Shown here in pieces: positions 8,279-16,819 of a stretch of DNA of 64,000 bases. The stretch is from Rhizobium metallidurans (GTDB lineage Bacteria > Pseudomonadota > Alphaproteobacteria > Rhizobiales > Rhizobiaceae): NCBI RefSeq assembly GCF_014196505.1, contig NZ_JACIDW010000001.1, forward strand, positions 682,001 through 746,000. The letters run 5' to 3'. The notes under the pieces are model-generated. The model was not told the DNA's origin, made no database searches, and was given only the letters and a program-made list of their open reading frames with translations. The translations under genes were made by a program, and so were the position numbers. Numbering within the stretch: the first letter of the stretch is position 1; every line of letters starts with the position of its first letter.

Positions 8279-9517
8279 ATGCATAAGAGAATGCTTGCAG
8301 CAACGGCATTGCTGTCGATGTGCCTGGGGTCGGCGGCATCGGCGGAGACCATCAGCATGTGGGTGCGTTCGGGCAGCGGCGGCGGCGCCTTCAAGGCGGT
8401 CATCGACGCCTACAACGCCGCCAATACCGACAAGGTCGAGCTCACCGAGATACCCAACGACCAGATGGTCCAGAAGTACGGCACGGCGGTCGCCGGCGGG
8501 CAGGCGCCCGACGCCATCTCGCTGGACCTGATCTATACCCCGTCCTTCGCTTCGGCCGGCCAGCTCGAGGACATGACGGATTTCGCCAAGTCGCTCAGCT
8601 ATTTCAACGCGTTGGCGCCCGCCCATGTCAAGCAGGGCACCTATGAAGGCAAGGTCTACGGCCTGCCGCTGCTGGTCGAGACCTCCGTCTTCGCCTGGAA
8701 CAAGGACCTCTACAAGAAGGCCGGCCTCGATCCCGAGAAGGCACCGGCGTCTTGGCAGGAGATCACCGCCAACGCGGAAAAGATCCGCAAGCTCGGCGGC
8801 GACGACTACGGTTTCTATTTCTCGGGCGGCGGTTGCGGCGGCTGCATGATCTTCACCTTCGCACCGCTGGTCTGGGGCGCCGGCGCGGACATCCTGTCGG
8901 ATGATGGAAAGACCGCGGCACTGGATACGCCGCAGATGCGCCAGGCCGTCGACGCCTATCGCACGCTCGTCAAGTCCGGGGCCGTTCCGGCCAGCGCCGC
9001 GACAGACAATGGCGTGGACTTCCTGAAGTTCCTCGGCGGCAAGATCGGCCAGCAGAGCCTCGGCGCCTTCGCCATCGGCACGATGATCACGCAGCATCCG
9101 AACCTCAACTTCGGTGTGACGCTGATCCCAGGCGTCGACGGCAAGCCGTCCTCGTTCGCCGGCGGCGACAACATCGTCGTCACCAAGGGCACGCCGCGTG
9201 TCGGCCAGATCCAGAAGTTCCTCGAGTTCGTCTATTCCGAGGAGGGACAGACGATCATGGCCAAGAACGGCAGCCTGCCGACGCGCACCGACATCGCCGA
9301 AAAGGTCCTGAAGGGACAGGATCCGCGTCTGCTCGTCGCCGCCGATGCGATCAAGGTCGCCAAGACCCCCTATACGCTGCAGTTCAACGATCTGATCAAC
9401 AGCCCGAACAGCCCGTGGTCGCAGTTCATCAATGCCGCCATGTTCAGCGACGACGTCGATGGCGCCTTCGCCAACGGCCAGGCGGACATGCAGTCGATCC
9501 TCGACAGCGCGCAATAA
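8279..9517 (+). CDS. Sugar ABC transporter substrate-binding protein (CUT1)
   Basis: A 412-residue extracellular solute-binding protein, family 1. A signal peptide (MLAATALLSMCLGSAASA) precedes the mature N-terminus ETISMWVRSG. The body has the family's WQEITANAEKIRKLGG region and a C-terminal domain SEEGQTIMAKNGSLPTRTD. Start ATG at 8279 follows TTGGAGGAAAT; the frame runs further upstream into the lacI gene without a signal. It should deliver arabinofuranosyl oligosaccharides or a similar glycoside to the permeases at 9600 and 10511. An unusual Gly/Cys run (GGGCGGCMIF) lies near residue 180. Confidence 0.92.
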   Translation: MHKRMLAATALLSMCLGSAASAETISMWVRSGSGGGAFKAVIDAYNAANTDKVELTEIPNDQMVQKYGTAVAGGQAPDAISLDLIYTPSFASAGQLEDMTDFAKSLSYFNALAPAHVKQGTYEGKVYGLPLLVETSVFAWNKDLYKKAGLDPEKAPASWQEITANAEKIRKLGGDDYGFYFSGGGCGGCMIFTFAPLVWGAGADILSDDGKTAALDTPQMRQAVDAYRTLVKSGAVPASAATDNGVDFLKFLGGKIGQQSLGAFAIGTMITQHPNLNFGVTLIPGVDGKPSSFAGGDNIVVTKGTPRVGQIQKFLEFVYSEEGQTIMAKNGSLPTRTDIAEKVLKGQDPRLLVAADAIKVAKTPYTLQFNDLINSPNSPWSQFINAAMFSDDVDGAFANGQADMQSILDSAQ

Positions 9518-9523
9518 CATCGA

Positions 9524-9557
9524 GTGTCGGGATCGCCGCGCGGTCCCGACCCGACAC
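9524..9557 (+). other. Stem-loop between binding-protein and permease genes
   Basis: GTGTCGGG (9524-9531) pairs with CCCGACAC (9550-9557). It sits just after the solute-binding protein stop codon. Such hairpins commonly stabilise the binding-protein message or attenuate transcription into permease genes, giving excess binding protein. Confidence 0.45.
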
Positions 9558-9599
9558 CTCCCGATCGCTCGCCATGTCACAAACCGAACGAGATCAAAG

Positions 9600-10514
9600 A
9601 TGACGACTGAAATCATCTCCGTCTCTCCGAAGCGGAGGCGACGGCGGAGAGGGAGCTGGCGCGGCGTCGCCTATATCGCGCCGGCAATCGCCCTGGTGAC
9701 CGTGTTCTTCGTGCTGCCGCTGCTCTTCACCGTCTGGATGAGCCTGCACCGCTGGCCGCTCATGGGCTCGCCGCGCTGGATCGGCATCGGCAACTATACC
9801 CGCATGTTCAACGATCCGCGCTTCTGGACATCGCTCGGCTTCACCGCGCAGTACACGCTCGTCGTCACGATCGCGATCTTCGCGCTGGCCTTCCCGCTCG
9901 CCTTCTTCGTGGACAAGCCGCGCCGTTTCGTGTCGGGCTATCGCACCATCATCTTCCTGCCCGTCGTCATCGGCCTGGCATCGGCGTCGCTTCTGTGGGT
10001 CTGGCTCGCCAACGTCGACAGCGGCCTGTTCTCGCCGGTCTTCGAGATGCTCGGCCTGACACAGGGCCGGCGCAACCTGCTCGCGACCTTCGACACCGCC
10101 TTCCTGACGATCATCGTCATGGTCGTCTGGAAGATCGCCGGGTTCACGATGATCATTCTTCTGACCGGTCTTCAGGGCATTCCGTCGGAGCTAACGGAAG
10201 CCGCGCGCATCGATGGCGCCGGCGCCTGGCAGCGGTTCCGCCACCTGACGCTGCCTCTGATGCGCAGAACCATGGCGCTGGCGCTGATCCTGTCGGTCAC
10301 CGGTTCGATCCTCGCCTTCGACCAGTTCTACATCATGACCTCGGGTGGACCACAGAACCGCATGATTTCGATCGTCTACTACATCTTCAATCAGTCCTTC
10401 GTGTCGTTCAACCTCGGCTATGGCGCGGCGCTTTCCATCGCGTTGCTGCTCATCCTGGTGGCGCTCAGCATCGTCCAGCTCTGGCTGCTCAAGGTCGGGG
10501 AGGATCGCCCATGA
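9600..10514 (+). CDS. Sugar ABC transporter permease (MalF-like)
   Basis: A 304-residue inner-membrane permease. It starts with a cytoplasmic Arg-rich stretch, then the first membrane segment (AYIAPAIALVTVFFVLPLLFTVWM) and carries the EAA loop ELTEAARIDGAGAWQRFRHLTLP that contacts the ATPase. Start ATG at 9600. Its stop overlaps the start of the next permease (ATGA at 10511-10514), showing translational coupling. It forms the MalF half of the CUT1 importer encoded here. Confidence 0.9.
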   Translation: MTTEIISVSPKRRRRRRGSWRGVAYIAPAIALVTVFFVLPLLFTVWMSLHRWPLMGSPRWIGIGNYTRMFNDPRFWTSLGFTAQYTLVVTIAIFALAFPLAFFVDKPRRFVSGYRTIIFLPVVIGLASASLLWVWLANVDSGLFSPVFEMLGLTQGRRNLLATFDTAFLTIIVMVVWKIAGFTMIILLTGLQGIPSELTEAARIDGAGAWQRFRHLTLPLMRRTMALALILSVTGSILAFDQFYIMTSGGPQNRMISIVYYIFNQSFVSFNLGYGAALSIALLLILVALSIVQLWLLKVGEDRP

Positions 10515-11374
10515 CCGGCCGCACCGCCCTGCGCGCGCGCCGCAATGCGCGCCGCGCCGCCGGCTATCATGTCGCGGGAGCGGCGATCGTCTTCTTCTTT
10601 TTGGCGCCCTTCGCGGTCATGCTCATGGCCTCGTTCCGCCCGCGGAGCGAAACCGCGCTGCCGCCATGGCCGCTGAGCGGCATGAGCGGGCTCAGCGTCG
10701 ATGCCTACAGGGCACTCGATACGTTCGGCGCCGGCATCTGGCATCACATGCTGAACTCGCTGATCGTGTCGGTGGCGACGGTGGTGCTGACTGTGGCGAT
10801 CAGCCTGCTCGCCGGCTACGGCTTTTCCCGCTACCGGTTCCCGTTCAAGAACGTGCTGTTCGTCCTGATCATCGTGACCCTGATGATCCCGTTCCAGTCG
10901 ATCCTGACGCCGCTGTTCATCATTCTCTCGAAGCTCGGGCTCAACAATTCGCTGCTCGGGCTGACGCTCGTCTACGTCACGCTGCAGCTGCCCTTTTCCG
11001 TCTTCATGATGCGCAATGCGTTCGATGCCGTGCCCAAGGAGATCGAGGAAGCCGCCCGCATCGATGGCGCGCGCGATCTCGGCCTGCTCGCCCGCGTGCT
11101 GTTTCCACTGGTGCTGCCCGGTGTCGTCACCGTCGCGATCTTCGCCTTCCTCAATGCCTGGAACGAGTTCTTCGCGGCACTCGTGCTGTTGTCGAGCAAC
11201 GACAAGTTCACCCTGCCGGTACTGATGACCGCTGTCCGCTCCTCCAGAATGGGCGCCATCGATTGGGGCGCGGTGCAAGCCGGCGTCGTCGTCATGGTCA
11301 TCCCCTGCCTGCTCGTCTTCCTGCTTCTGCAGCGCTTCTACATGCGCGGCCTGATGGCCGGCGCCGTCAAGTAA
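10511..11374 (+). CDS. Sugar ABC transporter permease (MalG-like)
   Basis: A 287-residue second permease of the CUT1 importer. It has about six membrane segments (first at AGAAIVFFFLAPFAVMLMAS), the MalG-type AGYGFSRYRFPFK motif and the EAA loop EIEEAARIDGARDLGLLARVLFP. The start overlaps the upstream stop by 4 bp. A GH127 glycosidase gene begins 20 bp downstream behind an AGGAGAAT ribosome site. Confidence 0.9.
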   Translation: MTGRTALRARRNARRAAGYHVAGAAIVFFFLAPFAVMLMASFRPRSETALPPWPLSGMSGLSVDAYRALDTFGAGIWHHMLNSLIVSVATVVLTVAISLLAGYGFSRYRFPFKNVLFVLIIVTLMIPFQSILTPLFIILSKLGLNNSLLGLTLVYVTLQLPFSVFMMRNAFDAVPKEIEEAARIDGARDLGLLARVLFPLVLPGVVTVAIFAFLNAWNEFFAALVLLSSNDKFTLPVLMTAVRSSRMGAIDWGAVQAGVVVMVIPCLLVFLLLQRFYMRGLMAGAVK

Positions 11375-11393
11375 TTCAAAGGAGAATTCAATC

Positions 11394-13313
11394 ATGACCA
11401 GACAAAACAAGAGCCAGTTCCGCCCGGTCGCCGTTCCCGATGTCGAGCTCGACGGTTTCTGGGGCAAGTGGCAGGATGCGGTATGCGATTCCACGGCGGC
11501 GATCCTGCTCGACCGCTGCGAGAAGGCCGGCATGATCCAGGCGATCGACGTGAACCAGCCGAGCCCGGGGATCGTCATCCCGATCGACGAGAAGTGGACC
11601 GGCTCGACCCAGATGTTCTGGGATTCCGATCTCGGCAAGTCGATCGAGACCATCGCCTACTCGCTCTACCGCAAGCCGAACGCGGAGCTTGAGGCGCGTG
11701 CCGACGCCATCATCGACATGTATGAAAAGCTGCAGCAGGAGGATGGCTATATGAACGCCTGGTTCCAGCGCGTGCAGCCCGGCAAGCGCTGGACCAACCT
11801 GCGCGACCATCACGAACTTTATTGCGCCGGCCATCTCATGGAAGCCGCCGTCGCCTATTATCAGGCGACCGGCAAGCGCAAGCTGCTCGACATCATGTGC
11901 CGCTATGCCGACCACATGATCACCGTTTTCGGCCACAGCGAAGGCCAGATCCCCGGCTATTGCGGCCACCAGGAAGTGGAACTGGCGCTGGTCAAGATGG
12001 CGCGCGTGACGGGCGAGAAGAAGTATCTCGATCTCTCGAAGTTCTTCATCGACGAGCGCGGCAAAGAGCCCCACTTCTTCACCGCCGAGGCCCTTCGCGG
12101 CGGCCGCGATCCGAAAGACTATGTGCACAAGACCTACGAATACAGCCAGGCGCACGAGACCGTGCGCGAGCAGCAGAAGGTCGTCGGCCACGCGGTGCGC
12201 GCCATGTACCAGTATTCCGGCATGGCCGACATCGCCACCGAGTATCACGACGACACGCTGACCAATGCGCTGGAGACGCTCTGGGACGACCTGACGGTCA
12301 AGCAGATGTACGTCACCGGCGGCATCGGCCCGGCGGCGAGCAACGAGGGCTTCACCGATTACTACGACCTGCCCAACGACACCGCCTACGCCGAAACATG
12401 CGCCTCCGTCGGGCTCGTCTTCTGGGCAAGCCGCATGCTCGGCCGAGGCCCGAACCGCCGCTATGCCGACGTCATGGAGCAGGCGCTCTATAACGGCGCG
12501 CTGACCGGCCTGGCGCTCGACGGCAAGACCTTCTTCTACGACAACCCGCTTGAGAGCACCGGCAAGCATCACCGCTGGGTCTGGCACCGTTGCCCCTGCT
12601 GCCCGCCGAACATCGCCCGCCTCGTCGCCTCCGTCGGCTCCTACATGTACGCGGTCGCGGACAACGAGATCGCCGTCCACCTCTATGGCGAAAGCAGCGT
12701 CAAGGCGCAGCTCGAGGGCGGCAAGGTCAAGCTGACGCAGCACACCGACTATCCGTGGAATGGCGATATCCGCATCGACGTGGATGTCGACGGAACGGCC
12801 GAATTCGGCATCGCGCTGCGCATCCCGGAATGGGCCGAGGGCGCCTCGCTGAAGGTGAATGGCGAGACCGTCGATCTCGCCTCGTCGGTCGTCGATGGCT
12901 ATGCGCGGCTCAGCCGGCCCTGGAAGAAGGGCGACGTCATCGCGCTCGATCTTCCGCTGGATCTTCGCCCGCAATACGCCTCGCCGAAGGTCCGCCAGGA
13001 CGTCGGTCGCGTTGCGTTCGCCCGCGGTCCGCTGATCTATTGCGTCGAGGAAACCGACAACGGCCACGACCTCAACGCCTTCGTCGTCCCGCAAAAGCTC
13101 GGCGGCCACCGGACGAAGACGATCGAAGGGCTGAACGGCGCGGTGGCGGTCGAGCTCGACGTCTCCAGGGAAGATTCAAGCGGCTGGAACGGCTCGCTCT
13201 ATCGCACCCGTCCGGCCGAGCAGGTACCGGCAACCGTCACGCTCGTGCCCTATCATCTCTGGGACAATCGCGAGCCGGGCGCCATGCTGGTCTGGCTCCA
13301 GACCGGGAAGTAG
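11394..13313 (+). CDS. GH127 beta-L-arabinofuranosidase-like glycoside hydrolase
   Basis: A 639-residue cytoplasmic enzyme of glycoside hydrolase family 127 (HypBA1-like), which removes beta-L-arabinofuranose using a zinc-bound cysteine nucleophile. The catalytic set is visible: E334-T-C336 in YAETCASVG and C402/C403 in HRCPCCPPN (C400-P-C402-C403), matching Glu338, Cys340, Cys417 and Cys418 of Bifidobacterium HypBA1, with C402 the expected nucleophile. The N-terminal (alpha/alpha)6 barrel is followed by a beta-rich C-terminal region. No signal peptide, so it acts on imported oligosaccharides. It lies inside a LacI/CUT1 operon, supporting uptake and intracellular cleavage of plant arabinosides (extensin or arabinan type). 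Confidence 0.9.
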   Translation: MTRQNKSQFRPVAVPDVELDGFWGKWQDAVCDSTAAILLDRCEKAGMIQAIDVNQPSPGIVIPIDEKWTGSTQMFWDSDLGKSIETIAYSLYRKPNAELEARADAIIDMYEKLQQEDGYMNAWFQRVQPGKRWTNLRDHHELYCAGHLMEAAVAYYQATGKRKLLDIMCRYADHMITVFGHSEGQIPGYCGHQEVELALVKMARVTGEKKYLDLSKFFIDERGKEPHFFTAEALRGGRDPKDYVHKTYEYSQAHETVREQQKVVGHAVRAMYQYSGMADIATEYHDDTLTNALETLWDDLTVKQMYVTGGIGPAASNEGFTDYYDLPNDTAYAETCASVGLVFWASRMLGRGPNRRYADVMEQALYNGALTGLALDGKTFFYDNPLESTGKHHRWVWHRCPCCPPNIARLVASVGSYMYAVADNEIAVHLYGESSVKAQLEGGKVKLTQHTDYPWNGDIRIDVDVDGTAEFGIALRIPEWAEGASLKVNGETVDLASSVVDGYARLSRPWKKGDVIALDLPLDLRPQYASPKVRQDVGRVAFARGPLIYCVEETDNGHDLNAFVVPQKLGGHRTKTIEGLNGAVAVELDVSREDSSGWNGSLYRTRPAEQVPATVTLVPYHLWDNREPGAMLVWLQTGK

Positions 13314-13317
13314 GCCG

Positions 13318-14403
13318 ATGGTCCCGATGGAAACTGCGAGCGTATCGCTCAAGGGCGTGCGAAAATCCTACGGCAGCCTGCCTGTCGTGCACGGCATCGA
13401 TCTCGATATCAAGGAGGGCGATTTCGTCGTTTTCGTCGGCCCCTCCGGCTGCGGAAAATCGACCCTGCTCAGGATGATCGCCGGCCTGGAGGAGGTGACC
13501 GATGGCGAGATCAGCATCAAGGGGCGCGATGTCACCGATCTCGACCCCTCCGATCGCGGCATCGCCATGGTCTTCCAGTCCTATGCGCTCTACCCGCACA
13601 TGTCGGTGCGGGAGAACCTCGCATTCGGATTGAAGATGGCGAAGACGGATGCGGTCGAGATCAAGCGCCGTGTCGACGAGGCGGCCGGCATCCTGAAGAT
13701 CGACCATCTTCTCGACCGCCGTCCGGGGCAGCTCTCCGGTGGCCAGCGGCAGCGCGTGGCCATTGGCCGCGCGATCGTTCGCGAGCCCGATGTCTTCCTG
13801 TTCGACGAACCGCTGTCCAACCTCGACGCGGAGCTGCGTGTCTCGATGCGCATCGAGATCGCCAGGCTTCACCGCGAACTCGGCAACACGATGATCTACG
13901 TGACGCACGACCAGACCGAGGCGATGACGCTGGCCGACCAGATCGTCGTTCTCAAGAATGGAAAGGTCGAGCAATCGGGATCACCGAGGGAGATCTACGA
14001 AAATCCGTCCAACATGTTCGTCGCCGGCTTCATCGGCTCACCCCGGATGAATTTCCTGAAGGCGGTCGGGGAGGGCGGCGGACGCTTCGAGATCGCGGCG
14101 AAGAGCTGCGGGGACGAGGGACTGCCGGCGAGCATCGCGCGCGGCACGCAGTTCATGATCGGCATCCGGCCGGAGCATATCGTGATCGGCGAGAGCGGCG
14201 ACCGGTCGATCGCCGCGCGCGTCGAATTCTTCGAATATCTCGGCGGCACGCGGTATATCTACTGCGCGCTCGAGGACGGCCAGAACCTCGTGGTCGAGCA
14301 GAGAGCCGGGCCGGACATAGAGCCGGGCAGCCTGATCGCGCTCGACCTGTCGTCCAGCCAGCGCCTGTTCTTCGATGCCGAGGGAGGGCGCCTGCGGGCT
14401 TAG
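13318..14403 (+). CDS. Sugar ABC transporter ATP-binding protein (UgpC/MsmK-like)
   Basis: A 361-residue CUT1-type ATPase with Walker A GPSGCGKST, the Q-loop VFQSYALYPHMSV, signature LSGGQRQRVAIGRAI, Walker B DVFLFDEPLSNLDAE and a C-terminal TOBE/regulatory domain from about residue 240. It energises the importer encoded by 8279-11374. Start ATG 13318 lies 4 bp after the GH127 stop; ATG at 13327 is an alternative. Last gene of the operon. Confidence 0.93.
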   Translation: MVPMETASVSLKGVRKSYGSLPVVHGIDLDIKEGDFVVFVGPSGCGKSTLLRMIAGLEEVTDGEISIKGRDVTDLDPSDRGIAMVFQSYALYPHMSVRENLAFGLKMAKTDAVEIKRRVDEAAGILKIDHLLDRRPGQLSGGQRQRVAIGRAIVREPDVFLFDEPLSNLDAELRVSMRIEIARLHRELGNTMIYVTHDQTEAMTLADQIVVLKNGKVEQSGSPREIYENPSNMFVAGFIGSPRMNFLKAVGEGGGRFEIAAKSCGDEGLPASIARGTQFMIGIRPEHIVIGESGDRSIAARVEFFEYLGGTRYIYCALEDGQNLVVEQRAGPDIEPGSLIALDLSSSQRLFFDAEGGRLRA

Positions 14404-14434
14404 AGCCTCTCCCGGTCGCCTCGCACGCCTCTGG

Positions 14435-15347
14435 TCACCGCGTCGCGGTGGCCAGTTCCCGCGCCATGTCCGCGATCAGCGAGCGCAGCCAGCGATGCGC
14501 GGGATCGTTGCGATAGCGGACGTGCCAGGCCATTTCGACCGGGAAGGTTCCAAGATCGACCGGCGGCTCCACCACTCTCAGTCTCTTGTCGTCGGCCAGA
14601 TGCCGGCAGATCAGGCGAGGCAGTGTCGCGCAATAATCCGTCGCCGCGATCATCTCGGTCACGGCCAGGAAGTGCGTGACGGACACGGCCACGTCGCGCT
14701 TCAGTCCCCGCTCCTCGAGCGTGCGGAACAGGCCGGCGCGTAGCCGCCCGGGCGGCAGGACGTTCAACATGCCGTAGCTGTTCATAGACTGCCTTCGTCA
14801 GCCGTTCTTCCACCAGCGGGTGATCGGCCCTCACCACGCAGGCGAGCCCGTCGTCCATCAGATGCTGCACAACGAGATTGTCGGGCGGGTCGGTAATCCG
14901 ACCGATCACCATCGCCGTCGTTCCGGAGACCACGCCGGCCTCGGTGAGATCGTTGCCGAAGGGCGCCAGCCGCAGCCGGATGCCCGGCGCGATTTCCCTC
15001 AGCCGCGCCACGATCGCCGGCATCAGCACGAATTCGACCAGACTGTTCGGCGCGATCAGGAAAAGCCGGTCGGCCTTCGAGGGGTCGAAGTCCTGCTGGC
15101 CGCGAACGGCCTCGTCGATCGCGGCCAATGCCGCGCCGATCACCGGCGCGAGGTCCTGCGCCATCTGCGTCGGCTGCATCCCATAGCGTTCGCGCACGAA
15201 GAGCGGATCGCGCATCGTCTCGCGCAGCCGCTTCAGTGCGTTGGATAGCGCGGGTTGCGTGATCCCGAGCCGCTCGGCCGCGCGGGTGACGTTGCGCTCC
15301 TCGAAGAGGGCCATGAAGACGGGCAGGAGATTCAGGTCGTATTGCAT
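14435..15347 (-). pseudogene. LysR-family regulator gene with a frameshift
   Basis: The N-terminal part (from 15347) reads as a LysR regulator: HTH RNVTRAAERLGITQPALSNA and the start of the effector domain through RADHPLVEERLTKAVYEQ. The frame then loses similarity, while the next frame from about 14785 continues with typical LysR C-terminal sequence (GMLNVLPPGRLRAGLF, VTHFLAVTEMIAATDYCAT, EMAWHVRYRNDPAHRWLR) to the stop at 14435. Joining the two needs skipping one base near 14784-14790 and restores a normal length of about 303 residues. It is either a recent pseudogene or a sequencing error. It is divergent from the DJ-1/PfpI gene at 15522, its likely target. Confidence 0.8.
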
Positions 15348-15436
15348 TCAGTTATAATCCATTGTGAATAACTGAAATCAAATAAATAAATTTCAAAAAT
15401 TTCTGGAGCGGACGCATGATCCTCCTTGTCCAGACG

Positions 15437-15462
15437 GGAACAACCTGTCGGCAAAGCGTGTT
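15437..15462 (+). promoter_or_regulatory. Possible EcfG-type stress promoter for the DJ-1 gene
   Basis: GGAAC at 15437-15441, then 19 nt and TT (15461-15462), fits the loose rhizobial general-stress consensus GGAAC-N18/19-TT but has CGTG one base out of register instead of CGTT. It lies about 60 bp upstream of the start codon at 15522. Confidence 0.4.
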
Positions 15463-15521
15463 GATCGCAACACGCCGGCAACAATTTTCAAGGCTGCGCG
15501 CAACGCGGCAAGGAGATCACT

Positions 15522-16214
15522 ATGAAGATTCTGATGGTACTCACCTCGCATGACGAACTCGGCAACACCGGCAAGAAGACCGGGTTCTGGCTCGAGGAGT
15601 TCGCCGCGCCCTACTACGCTTTCCTCAAGGCCGGTGCCGATGTCACGGTCGCCTCGCCCAAGGGTGGCCAGCCGCCGCTCGATCCGAAGAGCGACGAACC
15701 GGATTTCCAGACCGCCGAAACCCGGCGCTTCAACGCCGATGCGGCCGCGCAAAAGGTGCTTTCCAACACGGTGCAGCTTTCCACGGTTCGCGAAAGCGAT
15801 TTCGACGCCGTATTCTATCCGGGCGGTCATGGCCCGCTCTGGGATCTGGCCGAGGACAAGCATTCGATCGGCCTGATCGAGAGCATGTATGCTGCCGGCA
15901 AGCCCATCGCGTTCGTCTGCCACGCCCCCGGCGTCCTGTGCCACGTGAAGTCAGCCGACGGCAAGCCGCTCGTCGCCGGAAAGAAGGTCACCGGCTTCAC
16001 CAATAGCGAGGAAGATGCCGTCGGTCTCACCAATATCGTGCCCTTCCTCGTCGAGGACATGCTGAAGAGCGAGGGCGGTCTCTATTCCAAGGTTGACGAT
16101 TGGCAATCCTACGCCGTTCAGGATGGGCTGCTCATCACAGGTCAGAACCCGGGGTCCTCGGTGGCAACCGCCGGCGTGCTGATCTCCACTCTGGATGCGG
16201 CAAGTAAAGCCTGA
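15522..16214 (+). CDS. DJ-1/PfpI family protein (Hsp31-like)
   Basis: A 230-residue class I glutamine-amidotransferase-like protein. The nucleophile elbow carries Cys133 in FVCHAPGVL, and the Hsp31-type N-terminus (VLTSHDELGNTGKKTGFWLEE) includes the Glu that pairs with the Cys in this subfamily. Family members act as glyoxalase III, deglycase-like or chaperone-like stress proteins; I cannot choose between these. An AAGGAG ribosome site lies 7 nt upstream. It is preceded by a possible stress promoter and by a divergent, frameshifted LysR gene. Confidence 0.88.
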   Translation: MKILMVLTSHDELGNTGKKTGFWLEEFAAPYYAFLKAGADVTVASPKGGQPPLDPKSDEPDFQTAETRRFNADAAAQKVLSNTVQLSTVRESDFDAVFYPGGHGPLWDLAEDKHSIGLIESMYAAGKPIAFVCHAPGVLCHVKSADGKPLVAGKKVTGFTNSEEDAVGLTNIVPFLVEDMLKSEGGLYSKVDDWQSYAVQDGLLITGQNPGSSVATAGVLISTLDAASKA

Positions 16215-16270
16215 TCGCGGGCCATCTCATTGCTGCACTTGCGACCTGCGCGCCTGCGGCCGCATGCCCC

Positions 16271-16282
16271 GGACCTAAGTCC
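16271..16282. promoter_or_regulatory. GGAC-N4-GTCC palindrome, copy 1
   Basis: GGACCTAAGTCC ends exactly 7 nt before the GGAAC box at 16290. The same arrangement occurs twice more, at 18289-18300 (reading on the minus strand) and 18312-18323. Conserved position relative to -35 suggests an activator or repressor site, not chance. Confidence 0.6.
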
Positions 16283-16289
16283 GATAGGC

Positions 16290-16314
16290 GGAACAAATGC
16301 CGGCCAACCGTCTT
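16290..16314 (+). promoter_or_regulatory. Possible EcfG-type promoter for DUF1236 gene 1
   Basis: GGAAC at 16290-16294 followed 18 nt later by TT (16313-16314) fits the loose rhizobial stress-sigma consensus; the -10 (TCTT) is poorer than in the two promoters near 18.3 kb. It lies 28 bp upstream of the ATG at 16342. Confidence 0.45.
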
Positions 16315-16341
16315 TTTCATGCACCAATTGAGAGAAGGAGC

Positions 16342-16734
16342 ATGAAAATGAAACGCATTATTCTCGCAGCAGCGATGACCTGTATGGCCGCTTCCGCTTA
16401 CGCCGATGGCGCGGTTACGGGCGCTGTCGGCGGTGCCGCTACCGGTGCGATCGTCGGCGGTCCGATCGGCGCCGGTGTCGGCGCGGTCGTGGGCGGTGTT
16501 GCCGGCGGCGTGATCGATCCTCCGCCGGCCAAGGTCGTCACCTACGTCGAGCAGGCGCCGATGCCGGCACAGCCCGTCGTGGTTCAGGAACGCGTCAAGG
16601 TCGGCGTGGCCCTTCCGCCTGATGTCGTCGTCACGCCGGTTCCCGAGGATCCGAACTACGGTTACGTGATCGTGGGCCAGCAGCGCGTCATCGTCGAACC
16701 GCAGACCCGCAAGGTCGTTCAGGTCATTCAGTAG
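16342..16734 (+). CDS. DUF1236 exported protein with glycine zipper (paralogue 1)
   Basis: A 130-residue exported protein. A signal peptide (IILAAAMTCMAASAYA) is followed by a glycine-zipper segment (GAVTGAVGGAATGAIVGGPIG to about residue 62), a Pro/Val linker and a C-terminal DUF1236 domain (VVTPVPEDPNYGYVIVGQQRVIVEPQTRKVVQVI). Start ATG 16342 follows AGAAGGAG; the open frame begins earlier at 16297 without a signal. Gly-zipper exported proteins usually sit in the envelope; function is unknown. A close paralogue lies inverted at 17810-18208, and both share an upstream palindrome/GGAAC promoter arrangement. Confidence 0.85.
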   Translation: MKMKRIILAAAMTCMAASAYADGAVTGAVGGAATGAIVGGPIGAGVGAVVGGVAGGVIDPPPAKVVTYVEQAPMPAQPVVVQERVKVGVALPPDVVVTPVPEDPNYGYVIVGQQRVIVEPQTRKVVQVIQ

Positions 16735-16791
16735 TGGCGTTCGGCCGGGAGGCCTGACCTCCAGGAGGCCTGGCCTCCGCCGAATGATCGC

Positions 16792-16819
16792 ACAGGCGCC
16801 GGTTCACCCCGGCGCCTGT
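16792..16819 (+). terminator. Stem-loop after DUF1236 gene 1
   Basis: ACAGGCGCCGG (16792-16802) and CCGGCGCCTGT (16809-16819) form a perfect 11-bp stem with a 6-nt loop, 57 bp after the stop codon. No long T-run follows, but it is the strongest hairpin here and a likely transcript end. Confidence 0.55.

Noticed and set aside
11388..13109. A 573-codon open frame on the - strand
   Set aside because: Antisense to the GH127 gene; no ribosome site or domain.
15418..15436. Possible fourth GGAC-N4-GTCC site before the DJ-1 gene
   Set aside because: Only a GTCC half is present and it lies 5, not 7, nt before the GGAAC box.
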